Part shown: piece after piece, positions 39,261 through 46,937 of the stretch
Numbering within the stretch: position 1 is the stretch's first letter
How the letters are laid out: each line of letters starts with the position of its first letter
Source: UBA8401 sp041665525
Lineage (GTDB): Bacteria > Bacteroidota > Ignavibacteria > UBA10030 > UBA8401
DNA length: 64,000 bases
NCBI GenBank assembly: GCA_041665525.1
Contig: JBAYIS010000015.1
Span: forward strand, 1-64,000
Reading direction: 5' to 3'
Notes under the pieces: generated by a model
What the model saw: the letters and a program-made list of their open reading frames with translations, nothing else
Databases searched by the model: none
What the model was told of the DNA's origin: nothing
Program-made: the position numbers and the translations under genes

Positions 39261-39577
39261 TCTGTTCCGCCTGCGGAAACGATAATCCCCGCTCATCGCT
39301 GGATTGCGGCAATTGCGGTAACAAGCTGAGTGTTATACGGTGTAAATGCGGATTTCTCAATTCGCTGATGGATTCGTTTTGCGGCTCCTGTGGTAAACAG
39401 CTCATGAAGACTTCCGTCATGTCACGCATTCAAAAGTTCGAATCAAGCGCGAATCCGTACCCAAATTTTTCCGACCAGGAGCTGATGAGAATCATCGAGA
39501 TTCAGGAGTTGCATAAACAGTCCACACAAAGCTCCAATGCTGTCTCGCAAACCGATATCGATAAATTATTCGAGTGA
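39257..39577 (+). CDS. Zinc-ribbon protein with FliM-like C-terminal tail (ZnR2)
   Basis: 106 residues. Ribbons CSACGNDN...CGNCGNK (3-22) and CKCGFLN...CGSCGK (about 29-47), then a helix (SDQELMRIIEIQELHK), a Ser/Gln/Asn linker and the terminal VSQTDIDKLFE (96-106). The layout is the same as ZnR1 although the rest of the sequence is diverged, so the tail is the best conserved part outside the Cys residues. It is followed 4 nt later by the second ATPase. Confidence 0.85.
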   Translation: MICSACGNDNPRSSLDCGNCGNKLSVIRCKCGFLNSLMDSFCGSCGKQLMKTSVMSRIQKFESSANPYPNFSDQELMRIIEIQELHKQSTQSSNAVSQTDIDKLFE

Positions 39578-39581
39578 TACG

Positions 39582-41276
39582 ATGATTAGAGATGAAGATG
39601 TCCGCATATCGCGATTTCTGTTCTCCAAAGGTTATATCGACAAAATAAAATTCGATAAATTCCACAGGATTATGGGGGAATCGGACCAGCAGTGCTGCAT
39701 TGATGTGCTGGTGGATGCATTGAATGTGAATGAAGAGGTCGTTGTGACCACGATCTCCGAAGAGTTCAAGATTCCGTACGTCAATCTTACTCCCTCCATC
39801 ATCACGGTGAACAACAATGCATTAACTGAAGAATTCCTGAGCAAGTACCATGCCCTCCCGATTATCCGCAGCGGCGTGGAATTGACCGTCGCCTTCACGA
39901 ATCCGCCGTACAAGGATGTGCTGGACAATATGCGGAGGGATACGAAGGTCTTTATTATTCCGGTTGCCGTTCGACGGTCGGCCTTCGATGCCATTGTATT
40001 GAAGGAACCAGTGGATGAGGAGAATGAATATCAGCAGATACCGTCCAAGTTCCAACTTGAAACGCTCGATATGCGGAAGAAGGGCAGGGAAAAAGTTTAC
40101 GAGATCTATAAAAGCGGAAGGATTCCCAATTCCGATATACTGGTGGATGAGATCATCATTCGCGCTATTAAAGAAGGAGCCACGGATATATATTTTGAAC
40201 CGTTGGAACAGGAATTCCGGGTGAGATACAATATCGACGGCGTTTTGCAGTATGCTGTCTCGCTTCCGAAGGAAATGGGCGAGACAATCAGTAACGTGAT
40301 GCGGTCCCGCGGCAGCCTGAACATGTTCGATAAGAAAAAACCGCAGGACGGGCGATATGCCTCGACCTACGGCAATTTCACTTTTGATATGCGTGTCAGT
40401 ACATTGCCGACCGTTGAAGGAGAACGGTTCTCCGTCCGCATCCTGAAAAAATCGAATCGGGTGGTGGATATTAATGATCTGGGAATTTCGTCGGAGAATC
40501 TTGTTTTGGTCCGGTATCTGTTGCATCGCCCGAAAGGGCTGCTGGTCGTTGCTGGGCCTTCGTCCGGCGGTAAAACAACAACAGTCTACGGATGCATGAA
40601 CGAACTCCGTGATTCACAAAAAAACATCATCACAGTTGAAAATCCTGTTGAATACCGCTTAGAATTTGCCAGTCAGGTGCAGGTGGATGTGGATCAAAAA
40701 ATGGATTACGCGACATCGATGCGCGCGGTGCTTCGGCAGCATCCCGACCTGATTTTTTTGGGAGAGATTCGCGATGCTGATGCCGGCGCCGCTGCCGCAG
40801 AAGCAGCATTGACGGGAACGATGGTGGTCAGCACGATTCTGTCGAGCGATGCATTGTCCTGTATCCCGCGAATGACGAATTTCGGAATCCCTCCGTCGTG
40901 GCTTGCTCCCACACTGAATGGCATCATCTATCAGCAATTGGTCCGGAAGATCTGTAAGAACTGTAAGGAGAGTTACAAACCGACAAAGCATATGCTGACT
41001 GCCGCGGGACTGAATCAATTGGAAGATTCGATCGTTCTCTTCCGGGGCCGCGGATGCGATGTGTGCGGTGGTGACGGATATCTTGGTCGTACGGCCATCC
41101 ACGAAGTGCTCGTTGTCGATGAAGAACTGAAGGACCTCATCTTCCATCAGGAATCGCCGATAAAAGTGAAAGAGACTGCAACGAAAAAAGGGTTCGAAAC
41201 CATCCGGTTCGATGCTGCAAAGAAACTTGTTTCCGGCACCATCTCTCTCGAAGAATATTTGCGTGTTCTCGGCTGA
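39582..41276 (+). CDS. GspE/PilB-type ATPase paralogue with altered His box
   Basis: 564 residues from ATG 39582 (the frame runs back to 39537 inside the zinc-ribbon gene). It has the same domain order as its partner at 37159: N-terminal domain, DIYFEPLEQEFRVRYNIDGVL, Walker A as GPSSGGKTT (325-333), Asp box VENPVEYRLE, Walker B FLGEIRDADAG and a C-x-x-C zinc element (CKNC...CDVC). The usual His box STLHTND reads STILSSD (417-423), so the conserved His is a Leu. It may be a regulatory or heteromeric partner of the canonical ATPase rather than an equal enzyme. Confidence 0.9.
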   Translation: MIRDEDVRISRFLFSKGYIDKIKFDKFHRIMGESDQQCCIDVLVDALNVNEEVVVTTISEEFKIPYVNLTPSIITVNNNALTEEFLSKYHALPIIRSGVELTVAFTNPPYKDVLDNMRRDTKVFIIPVAVRRSAFDAIVLKEPVDEENEYQQIPSKFQLETLDMRKKGREKVYEIYKSGRIPNSDILVDEIIIRAIKEGATDIYFEPLEQEFRVRYNIDGVLQYAVSLPKEMGETISNVMRSRGSLNMFDKKKPQDGRYASTYGNFTFDMRVSTLPTVEGERFSVRILKKSNRVVDINDLGISSENLVLVRYLLHRPKGLLVVAGPSSGGKTTTVYGCMNELRDSQKNIITVENPVEYRLEFASQVQVDVDQKMDYATSMRAVLRQHPDLIFLGEIRDADAGAAAAEAALTGTMVVSTILSSDALSCIPRMTNFGIPPSWLAPTLNGIIYQQLVRKICKNCKESYKPTKHMLTAAGLNQLEDSIVLFRGRGCDVCGGDGYLGRTAIHEVLVVDEELKDLIFHQESPIKVKETATKKGFETIRFDAAKKLVSGTISLEEYLRVLG

Positions 41277-41349
41277 TCAATCCATTGCAGGGCGGGACCT
41301 ATCGGTTATCTGCCGTTTCCCCCGCCCAGACAACCATTAAAGGTGAATA

Positions 41350-41715
41350 ATGAAAAAAGCCCTTATTGTCGATGATGCTGAATCGAATCGATTAGTGATC
41401 GGTGCTATCGTTTCAGAATACGGCGTTGCCGTGGTATATGCGGAGGACGGCGATGAAGCCGTCCGGAAGTTCGCAGCAGTGAATCCGGATATTGTTTTTA
41501 TCGATCAGATCATGCCCAACAAGAACGGTTCGGATGCGATCAAACAAATGAAGCTCATCACACCGAACGCGGTTGCTATTCTGATGTCTTCCCTTGCCAG
41601 TGAAGAAGAGATACAGGATGTCGTTTTGTCGTGCGGTGCGGATGAATTCTTGCCAAAACCAATTTCGTATGCGGTAATCGGTGATACACTGAGAAAATAC
41701 AACATCATAGGCTAA
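41350..41715 (+). CDS. CheY-like response regulator (cassette RR3)
   Basis: 121 residues, receiver domain only. VDDAESN (8-), phosphoacceptor Asp in VFIDQIMPNKNG (about 54), Lys in FLPKPIS (about 104); the aromatic switch position holds Phe. It is closest by eye to RR1 (MKKALIVDD start). A good AAAGGTG site lies upstream after a 73-nt gap. It closes the CheY / zinc-ribbon / ATPase series and precedes the WYL regulator by 20 nt. Confidence 0.93.
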   Translation: MKKALIVDDAESNRLVIGAIVSEYGVAVVYAEDGDEAVRKFAAVNPDIVFIDQIMPNKNGSDAIKQMKLITPNAVAILMSSLASEEEIQDVVLSCGADEFLPKPISYAVIGDTLRKYNIIG

Positions 41716-41735
41716 TTCTAGGACAACTTTTTTTC

Positions 41736-42683
41736 ATGAATCGTACCGACCGTCTTTTTGCTCTTCTTCTGGAAATTCAATCTAATCCCAAGATCACTTC
41801 GGAAAAACTCGCTCAACGGTTTGATGTCACCAAACGAACCATCTATCGGGATATCCTTGCCCTGATGGAGGCGAATGTCCCTGTCCATGGGAAAGCGGGA
41901 GAAGGATATTCAATCGACGAGGAATATTTTCTTCCGCCTGTTAGTTTTACCAAGGACGAAGCATTGCTGTTGATTCTTGGCGCCGATGCTGTGGGACAAC
42001 ATTTTGACGCACAATATAAAAAAGCAGCACGTTCGGCAGAGAATAAGATCCATGCATCCCTTTCCAAGGAGCTTAAAAAAGAGGTTGCATATCTGAAAAG
42101 CTACATCGCCTTCTTTTCCGGCAGCAATGGCGGGAAGGGGAATCTCAATGACGCGATGCAAAAAATCCGCCGTGCGATCATGGAAAAGAAGAGCCTTGCT
42201 TTCCGGTATTACAAGCGATATTCCGAAACGACCGAACCGATGGTTCGAGAAGCAGACCCCTATGCATTAACGAATTTCTACGGTAACTGGGCTATGTCCG
42301 GCTATGATCACCTGCGAAAAGATTTGCGTATGTTCCGATTGGATCGAATGGAAGCGGTATTGGTGACCGGAAAATCGTTCGAGCGTCCGAAGAACTTCCG
42401 TTTTCCACAATTAGCGCGGGAGGACCAATCCAATAAGTCGTTGTATCAGGTGAAAATTTCCCGGGATATTCTTCGATGGGTGAAAGAACAGCCGCCATAT
42501 AAACTTGTCAAAACGCAAACGAAAAAGGACTACGTCATCCTCACGATCGAATCATCCAACGAAGGATCCATAATCACCTGGCTGCTGCGATGGGGTGAAA
42601 AAGCGGAAGCAATAGCCCCTGAATCCTTCCGGGAAAATGTAATGAACACTCTCACCGGTCTTTTGCGTTTCTACACAAAATAA
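41736..42683 (+). CDS. HTH/WYL-domain transcriptional regulator (YafY-like)
   Basis: 315 residues. N-terminal winged helix: MNRTDRLFALLLEIQSNPKITSEKLAQRFDVTKRTIYRDILALMEANVPV (1-50). A linker and the WYL domain follow (about 140-215: LAFRYYKRYSETTEPMVREADPYALTNFYGNWAMSGYDH, MFRLDRMEAV) and a WCX-like C-terminus. WYL domains sense small ligands or nucleic-acid ends. It might control the stress-like genes downstream, starting with the GyrI-like gene; that is inferred from position only. Confidence 0.92.
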   Translation: MNRTDRLFALLLEIQSNPKITSEKLAQRFDVTKRTIYRDILALMEANVPVHGKAGEGYSIDEEYFLPPVSFTKDEALLLILGADAVGQHFDAQYKKAARSAENKIHASLSKELKKEVAYLKSYIAFFSGSNGGKGNLNDAMQKIRRAIMEKKSLAFRYYKRYSETTEPMVREADPYALTNFYGNWAMSGYDHLRKDLRMFRLDRMEAVLVTGKSFERPKNFRFPQLAREDQSNKSLYQVKISRDILRWVKEQPPYKLVKTQTKKDYVILTIESSNEGSIITWLLRWGEKAEAIAPESFRENVMNTLTGLLRFYTK

Positions 42684-42792
42684 TTCCTGCCTTTTAAAGA
42701 AAATGTTGCAGCATGTTTCCTGCTGACATAGGGTTGTCACACCCTCCGCGTATCTTTGTAGTGTTGTCTCACACAAACCGGCGGAGGAAACA

Positions 42793-42903
42793 ATGCTTGT
42801 CATAAAGATACCCTTAGCGGTAGCATTTCTTATCCGAAAAATCGCGATTGGGATCACCGTTCCACCATTCTCTCCAAATAGAGCACGACATGAAAAAAAT
42901 TGA
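42793..42903 (+). CDS. Short ORF upstream of the GyrI-like gene (36 residues)
   Basis: ATG 42793 has a very strong GGAGGAAACA site. The product starts MLVIKIPLAVAFLIRKIAIG, followed by a Pro/Arg tail ending RARHEKN; it has one hydrophobic segment and basic residues. The stop at 42901 lies just past the GyrI-like start (42890), so the two overlap by 14 nt and translation of the second could depend on the first. No family is recognised. It could be a leader peptide, a small membrane peptide, or remains of an older start of the next gene. Confidence 0.45.
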   Translation: MLVIKIPLAVAFLIRKIAIGITVPPFSPNRARHEKN

Positions 42904-43501
42904 TTATCAAAAAGGGATGCAGCCACTTTACTCTGCGTCATCGAATGCAGTTGCGATTATTAATATCCCTTCGCTGACATATCTGTTGGTCGACGGAACG
43001 GGAGATCCCAACACAACGAAAGAGTACGTCGACGCCATCGAAGTGTTGTATGCCGTTTCCTACACGATTAAATTCATGATCAAGAAAGGGGAGTTGAATA
43101 TTGATTACCGTGTGTTGCCGCTAGAGGGACTGTGGTGGGTGCCGAAAATGGAAGAATTCAGCACGGATCACAAAGAGGACTGGCACTGGAGAATGATGAT
43201 CATGCAGCCGGAAATAGTGACACAAAGAATATTCAATGATGCGATGGAGGCTGTGCGAAAGAAAAAACACTTTACAGCGATGGATGCTCTGTCATACACT
43301 TCGTACAACGAAGGGAAATGTGCCCAGCTGTTGCATGTAGGGCCGTATCGCGATGAGAAACCGACGATCGACCGTCTGCATGAATATATTGCATTGCAGG
43401 GTTTCAAGAGGAGAGGAAAACATCACGAAATTTATTTGAATGATCCCAGGAAAACCTTGCCGGAAAAGTTAAAAACCATCATCCGACAACCGATTCAATG
43501 A
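42890..43501 (+). CDS. GyrI-like small-molecule-binding domain protein
   Basis: 203 residues from ATG 42890. It contains the GyrI-like/SBP pattern: IINIPSLTYLLVDGTGDPNTTKEYVDAIEVLYAVSYTIKFM (about 22-65), YRVLPLEGLWW (about 75) and KCAQLLHVGPYRDEKPTIDRLHEYI (about 145-170). Family members bind small aromatic or toxic compounds, and some act as hydrolases. No DNA-binding domain is attached. It lies downstream of the WYL regulator and overlaps the short ORF at 42793. Confidence 0.88.
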   Translation: MKKIDYQKGMQPLYSASSNAVAIINIPSLTYLLVDGTGDPNTTKEYVDAIEVLYAVSYTIKFMIKKGELNIDYRVLPLEGLWWVPKMEEFSTDHKEDWHWRMMIMQPEIVTQRIFNDAMEAVRKKKHFTAMDALSYTSYNEGKCAQLLHVGPYRDEKPTIDRLHEYIALQGFKRRGKHHEIYLNDPRKTLPEKLKTIIRQPIQ

Positions 43502-43592
43502 CTATCAATGGTGCACAGTTCTGCTTAAAAACATTCATTACTTGTGTCACTATTTTACACTCATCACCAAACAATCATAAAAAAGGAGTACT

Positions 43593-43910
43593 ATGCAAAC
43601 GCCCGTATTTGAAGTTGCCGTCTATAAAGTGCAGCCGGAAAAGCTGGATCAATTTCTTCGGATCCAATCGACAGCGCACGATGTCATCAAAAAATTTGAA
43701 GGATTCAAATCTCTGCACACACTGCGGTCAATGGAATCATCCGATACGTTTGTCGATTATTGCGAATGGGAATCGCATGACGCTGCTCAGCAGGCAAATG
43801 CCAAAGCTGCCGCCATGCCGGAACTGCAGGTGTTTTTTGAGCTGGGAGCCGGCATGCTTACTTTCGGTCATTATACATCATTGTTAATGACTGCCAATCA
43901 TCATGAATGA
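43593..43910 (+). CDS. ABM-like dimeric alpha/beta-barrel protein
   Basis: 105 residues with a strong AAAGGAG site. VFEVAVYKVQPEKLDQFLRIQSTAHDVIKKFEGFKSLHTLRSMES, then FVDYCEWESHDAAQQANAKAAAMPELQVFF, follows the antibiotic-biosynthesis-monooxygenase (ABM) fold, a small ferredoxin-like dimer. These proteins bind quinones, heme or aromatic ligands, or are cofactor-free oxygenases; which applies here is unclear. It overlaps the next gene by 8 nt, implying coupling. Confidence 0.78.
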   Translation: MQTPVFEVAVYKVQPEKLDQFLRIQSTAHDVIKKFEGFKSLHTLRSMESSDTFVDYCEWESHDAAQQANAKAAAMPELQVFFELGAGMLTFGHYTSLLMTANHHE

Positions 43911-44436
43911 GAGGAAAGTAATTCTCTATATCGCCATGAGTCTGGACGGATATATCGCCCGTCCGGACGGCGATATCAGCTGGCTCTCACTTGTTGAACA
44001 AAAGGGAGAAGATTACGGCTACGGCGAATTCATCTCGACAGTCGACACTGTGATCATCGGCAGAAAAACATACGATACAGTGTTACGCTTCGGCGTACCG
44101 TTCCCGCATTCGGATAAAAAGTGTTTTGTCATCACAAGAACAAACCGGCCCTCTGAGAACAATGTAACATTCTATACAAAGGGAATGGATGAGCTGATTG
44201 CCGGATTGCGGGAGATCGATGGAACGAATATTTTTGTGGATGGCGGCGCAGAAATAGTTCATGAGTTACTGCGGCTGGAACTGATTGATGAATACATCAT
44301 CTCGATAATTCCCGTAATGCTTGGGAGCGGAATACGACTGTTCAACGACCACCATCCCGAACAGAGACTTCGATCAACCTCCATCAAGAAATTTGCCTCC
44401 GGACTTGTACAATTACACTATGCGGTAGTGCATTAA
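43903..44436 (+). CDS. Dihydrofolate reductase family protein (RibD C-terminal type)
   Basis: 177 residues. KVILYIAMSLDGYIARPDGDISWL (4-27) and VDTVIIGRKTYDTVLRFG (about 47-65), then CFVITRTNRP, IFVDGGAEIVHELLRLELIDEYIISIIPVMLGSGIRLF (about 107-145), are the hallmarks of the YwjB/YyaP group of the RibD_C superfamily. It is a probable NADPH-dependent reductase of unknown substrate, not the essential FolA. It overlaps the ABM-like gene. Confidence 0.9.
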   Translation: MNERKVILYIAMSLDGYIARPDGDISWLSLVEQKGEDYGYGEFISTVDTVIIGRKTYDTVLRFGVPFPHSDKKCFVITRTNRPSENNVTFYTKGMDELIAGLREIDGTNIFVDGGAEIVHELLRLELIDEYIISIIPVMLGSGIRLFNDHHPEQRLRSTSIKKFASGLVQLHYAVVH

Positions 44437-44473
44437 ACTCCATCGCCAATTATTTTTTCAGAAAGAGAATACA

Positions 44474-45010
44474 ATGAAATCAATGCAGCACATGTATGAG
44501 CGATTTGAATATATCGCCGATCGCTGGATCGACAATACCGACCGTTATTCCGAAGAACAGTTTTTGCGAAAACCGGACGATCTTCAATGGTCCGTCGGCC
44601 AGGTATATGTCCATTTAATTCAATCCACGAACCAATTCCATCTGCGACAGATTCACCAATGTGTGTCACAACAAGGGATAGTGATGCGCGGGGGGAAGAA
44701 ACTCCCCGGCGTAATTGCCTTTATGATGGGGATGTTCCCGCCGGTTAGAATTCATGTTCCGCCGTCTCCTTCCTATACACCTGTCCAACCGATCAACAAA
44801 CACGATGTGATCAGACAGTTGCAGGAGTTAAAGAAGTCAGTGAAAGCCGCACTGCCGGAAGTGGAAAAGGCATCCCCTCGCTGCAAGACGGAACATCCGG
44901 CGCTCGGTTATTTGAATGCGCGGGAATGGTTCCAGTTAATTCCGATGCATTTCCATCATCATCGCAGACAGCAGTCTCGATTGAATACATTCCTTGCTGA
45001 CATTCATTGA
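44474..45010 (+). CDS. DinB-family four-helix-bundle protein
   Basis: 178 residues. DLQWSVGQVYVHLIQSTNQF contains the first metal-ligand His (near residue 48) and PMHFHHHRRQQSRL the C-terminal His cluster (near 155-160), the HxxxH pattern of DinB/YfiT-like metalloproteins. Family members include thiol-S-transferases and nucleases-by-context; the activity here is unknown. It is separate from the overlapping gene pair by 37 nt but on the same strand. Confidence 0.85.
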   Translation: MKSMQHMYERFEYIADRWIDNTDRYSEEQFLRKPDDLQWSVGQVYVHLIQSTNQFHLRQIHQCVSQQGIVMRGGKKLPGVIAFMMGMFPPVRIHVPPSPSYTPVQPINKHDVIRQLQELKKSVKAALPEVEKASPRCKTEHPALGYLNAREWFQLIPMHFHHHRRQQSRLNTFLADIH

Positions 45011-45112
45011 GTCCGGTCATAGGCGGGATCGCAATATCTTTTGTGCTGCAAAAGAAATAGTGTGAATTAAAGAAATGGCATATAGTTAATCATCAATCAT
45101 CGAGAGATTATT

Positions 45113-45679
45113 ATGGAAAAATATCGCTGTCAATGGGCGGGAACAGATCCGCTCTATAATTTATATCATGATACGGAGTGGGGTGTTCCGGTTCATAACG
45201 ATAAGAAATTGTTCGAGATGCTTATTCTTGAGGGAGCACAGGCAGGGCTGAGCTGGATCACCATCCTTCGAAAAAGGGAAGCGTATCGGAAAGCGTTCGA
45301 TCAATTCGAACCTAAAAAGATCATTAAGTACGATGCCGGAAAAGTACGACAATTGATGGCGAACGAAGGCATTGTCCGCAATCGGTTAAAGATCGCTTCT
45401 GTTATTACCAACGCTGAATCATTTCTTACAGTCCAAAAGGAGTTTGGCAGCTTCGACGAATACATTTGGAGTTTTGTGGGAGGAAAGCCGTTGGTCAACA
45501 AACGCAAATCCATACGCGACATACCTCCATCTACTCCAGAGTCCGAAGCGATGAGCAAGGATTTAAAAAGGCGTGGTTTTCGGTTTGTCGGTTCGACCAT
45601 CTGTTATGCCTTCATGCAGGCGTGCGGTATGGTGAACGACCATGAACTGAATTGCCACCGATATAAAGAAGTCGGTTGA
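45113..45679 (+). CDS. tag: DNA-3-methyladenine glycosylase I
   Basis: 188 residues, normal for Tag. It removes 3-methyladenine from alkylated DNA. The zinc-snap residues are visible: YRCQWAG (Cys6), YHDTEWGVPVH (His19), and HELNCHRY near the end. The catalytic Glu lies in LILEGAQAGLSWITIL (about 35-50), and FVGSTICYAFMQACGMVNDH is a family signature (about 150-170). The spacing to hisB is 80 nt and includes an intrinsic terminator. Confidence 0.95.
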   Translation: MEKYRCQWAGTDPLYNLYHDTEWGVPVHNDKKLFEMLILEGAQAGLSWITILRKREAYRKAFDQFEPKKIIKYDAGKVRQLMANEGIVRNRLKIASVITNAESFLTVQKEFGSFDEYIWSFVGGKPLVNKRKSIRDIPPSTPESEAMSKDLKRRGFRFVGSTICYAFMQACGMVNDHELNCHRYKEVG

Positions 45680-45728
45680 TTCACTGCTGCATTTCTTGAA
45701 ACTCTCCAGAATTTTGCGCATTTTAAGG

Positions 45729-45757
45729 TAGGGACGACACTTGCGTCCCTATTTTTC
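45729..45757 (+). terminator. Intrinsic terminator directly before hisB
   Basis: TAGGGACG / CGTCCCTA (8-bp stem, 7-nt loop) followed by TTTTT. The hisB ATG is at 45760, three bases after the T-run. It may end tag, act as an attenuator of the his genes, or both. No run of His codons precedes it. Confidence 0.8.
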
Positions 45758-45759
45758 TT

Positions 45760-46344
45760 ATGCGCAAGGCCAAAATTAAAAGAAAAACGAAGGAAACGGA
45801 TATTTCCGTTTCCGTAGTGTTGAACGGCAACGGAACATCTACCGTTTCCACTGGTATTGGATTTCTGGATCATATGCTCGACTTGTTTGCGAAGCATGGT
45901 ATGTTCGATATTGTTGTCTCCTGCAAGGGAGACCTTCATGTGGACGATCATCATACAACAGAGGATATTGGAATCGCACTCGCCAAAGCATTTTCCAATG
46001 CACTTGGGGATAAAAAAGGAATTGCCCGATATGGAACAGCATACGTGCCGATGGACGAATCTCTCGCACGCTGTGTAGTGGATCTGAGCGGCCGTTCCGC
46101 GTTGGTATTCCATGCCGAATTCAACCGGAAAAAAGTCGGAGATCTTTCCACAGAAATGATAGAACATTTCTTTCAGTCTTTTGCGGAAAACCTGAAAGCA
46201 AATATCCATCTCGAAGTGTTATACGGCAAAAACACTCATCATAAAATAGAGGCATTGTTCAAGGCGTTCGCCCGTGCAATGCGTCAGGCATGCGAACGCG
46301 ATCCCCGCGTGAAGGGAGTCCTTTCCACGAAGGGCAAACTGTGA
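45760..46344 (+). CDS. hisB: Imidazoleglycerol-phosphate dehydratase
   Basis: 194 residues, so this is the single-function dehydratase without the N-terminal histidinol-phosphatase domain found in E. coli. It dehydrates imidazole-glycerol phosphate to imidazole-acetol phosphate. Metal-binding motifs are GFLDHMLDLFAKHG (about 33-46), VDDHHTTEDIGIALG-like VDDHHTTEDIGIALA (about 65-79) and KNTHHKIEALFKAFA (about 150). The stop overlaps the GTG start of hisH. Confidence 0.97.
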   Translation: MRKAKIKRKTKETDISVSVVLNGNGTSTVSTGIGFLDHMLDLFAKHGMFDIVVSCKGDLHVDDHHTTEDIGIALAKAFSNALGDKKGIARYGTAYVPMDESLARCVVDLSGRSALVFHAEFNRKKVGDLSTEMIEHFFQSFAENLKANIHLEVLYGKNTHHKIEALFKAFARAMRQACERDPRVKGVLSTKGKL

Positions 46345-46937
46345 TAGGGATCGTCGATTATCATTTGAACAATCTTCGTTCTGTTCAAAAAGCGTTCGAA
46401 AAGGTGGGAGGACAGGCGTTCATCTCGGATGATCCGAAGGAACTTCGGAAAGCGGAAAAGCTCGTGCTCCCCGGTGTCGGCGCCTTCGGACAGGCAATGG
46501 AGAATCTGCGGACGATGGGACTTGAAGAGATATTGAAGGATCACGCTGCATCGGCGCGACCGTTACTCGGTATTTGTCTCGGCATGCAGTTGTTGTTCAC
46601 AAAAAGTTACGAGCTTGGCAGTTTTGAAGGATTGGGATTCATCGAAGGAGAAGTAAAGCTTTTTCCTTCAACAGTCAAAGTGCCGCATATGGGATGGAAC
46701 CAGGTGGAGATCGTCCGGCAATCACCATTGTTGAAAGATGTTGAAGACAAAAGTTTTGTCTATTTTGTCCATTCGTATTATGTTGAACCGAAGGGGAACG
46801 TGACGTTGACACAGACTGAATATGGATCCCGTTTTTCTTCTATCATTCAACAGAACAATATCTTCGGCATTCAATTCCATCCGGAAAAGAGTCAGCGGAC
46901 CGGATTACAGTTATTGAAAAATTTTGCGGAACTCTAA
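46341..46937 (+). CDS. hisH: Imidazole glycerol phosphate synthase, glutaminase subunit
   Basis: 198 residues from the GTG at 46341, which overlaps the hisB stop codon (GTGA); the upstream extension of the frame is inside hisB and gives no HisH-like residues. Class I glutaminase triad: Cys in LGICLGMQLLF (about 80), His and Glu in IQFHPEKSQ (about 180). With HisF it forms IGP and AICAR from PRFAR and glutamine. The start IGIVDYHLNNLRSV is typical. Confidence 0.96.
   Translation: MIGIVDYHLNNLRSVQKAFEKVGGQAFISDDPKELRKAEKLVLPGVGAFGQAMENLRTMGLEEILKDHAASARPLLGICLGMQLLFTKSYELGSFEGLGFIEGEVKLFPSTVKVPHMGWNQVEIVRQSPLLKDVEDKSFVYFVHSYYVEPKGNVTLTQTEYGSRFSSIIQQNNIFGIQFHPEKSQRTGLQLLKNFAEL

Noticed and set aside
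36468..41715. Complete type IV pilus or type II secretion operon
   Set aside because: Only ATPases are present; no pilin, prepilin peptidase, platform protein or secretin is encoded in the window.
45680..45759. Classical histidine attenuator
   Set aside because: A terminator is present but there is no leader peptide with a run of His codons and no alternative antiterminator pairing that I could see.
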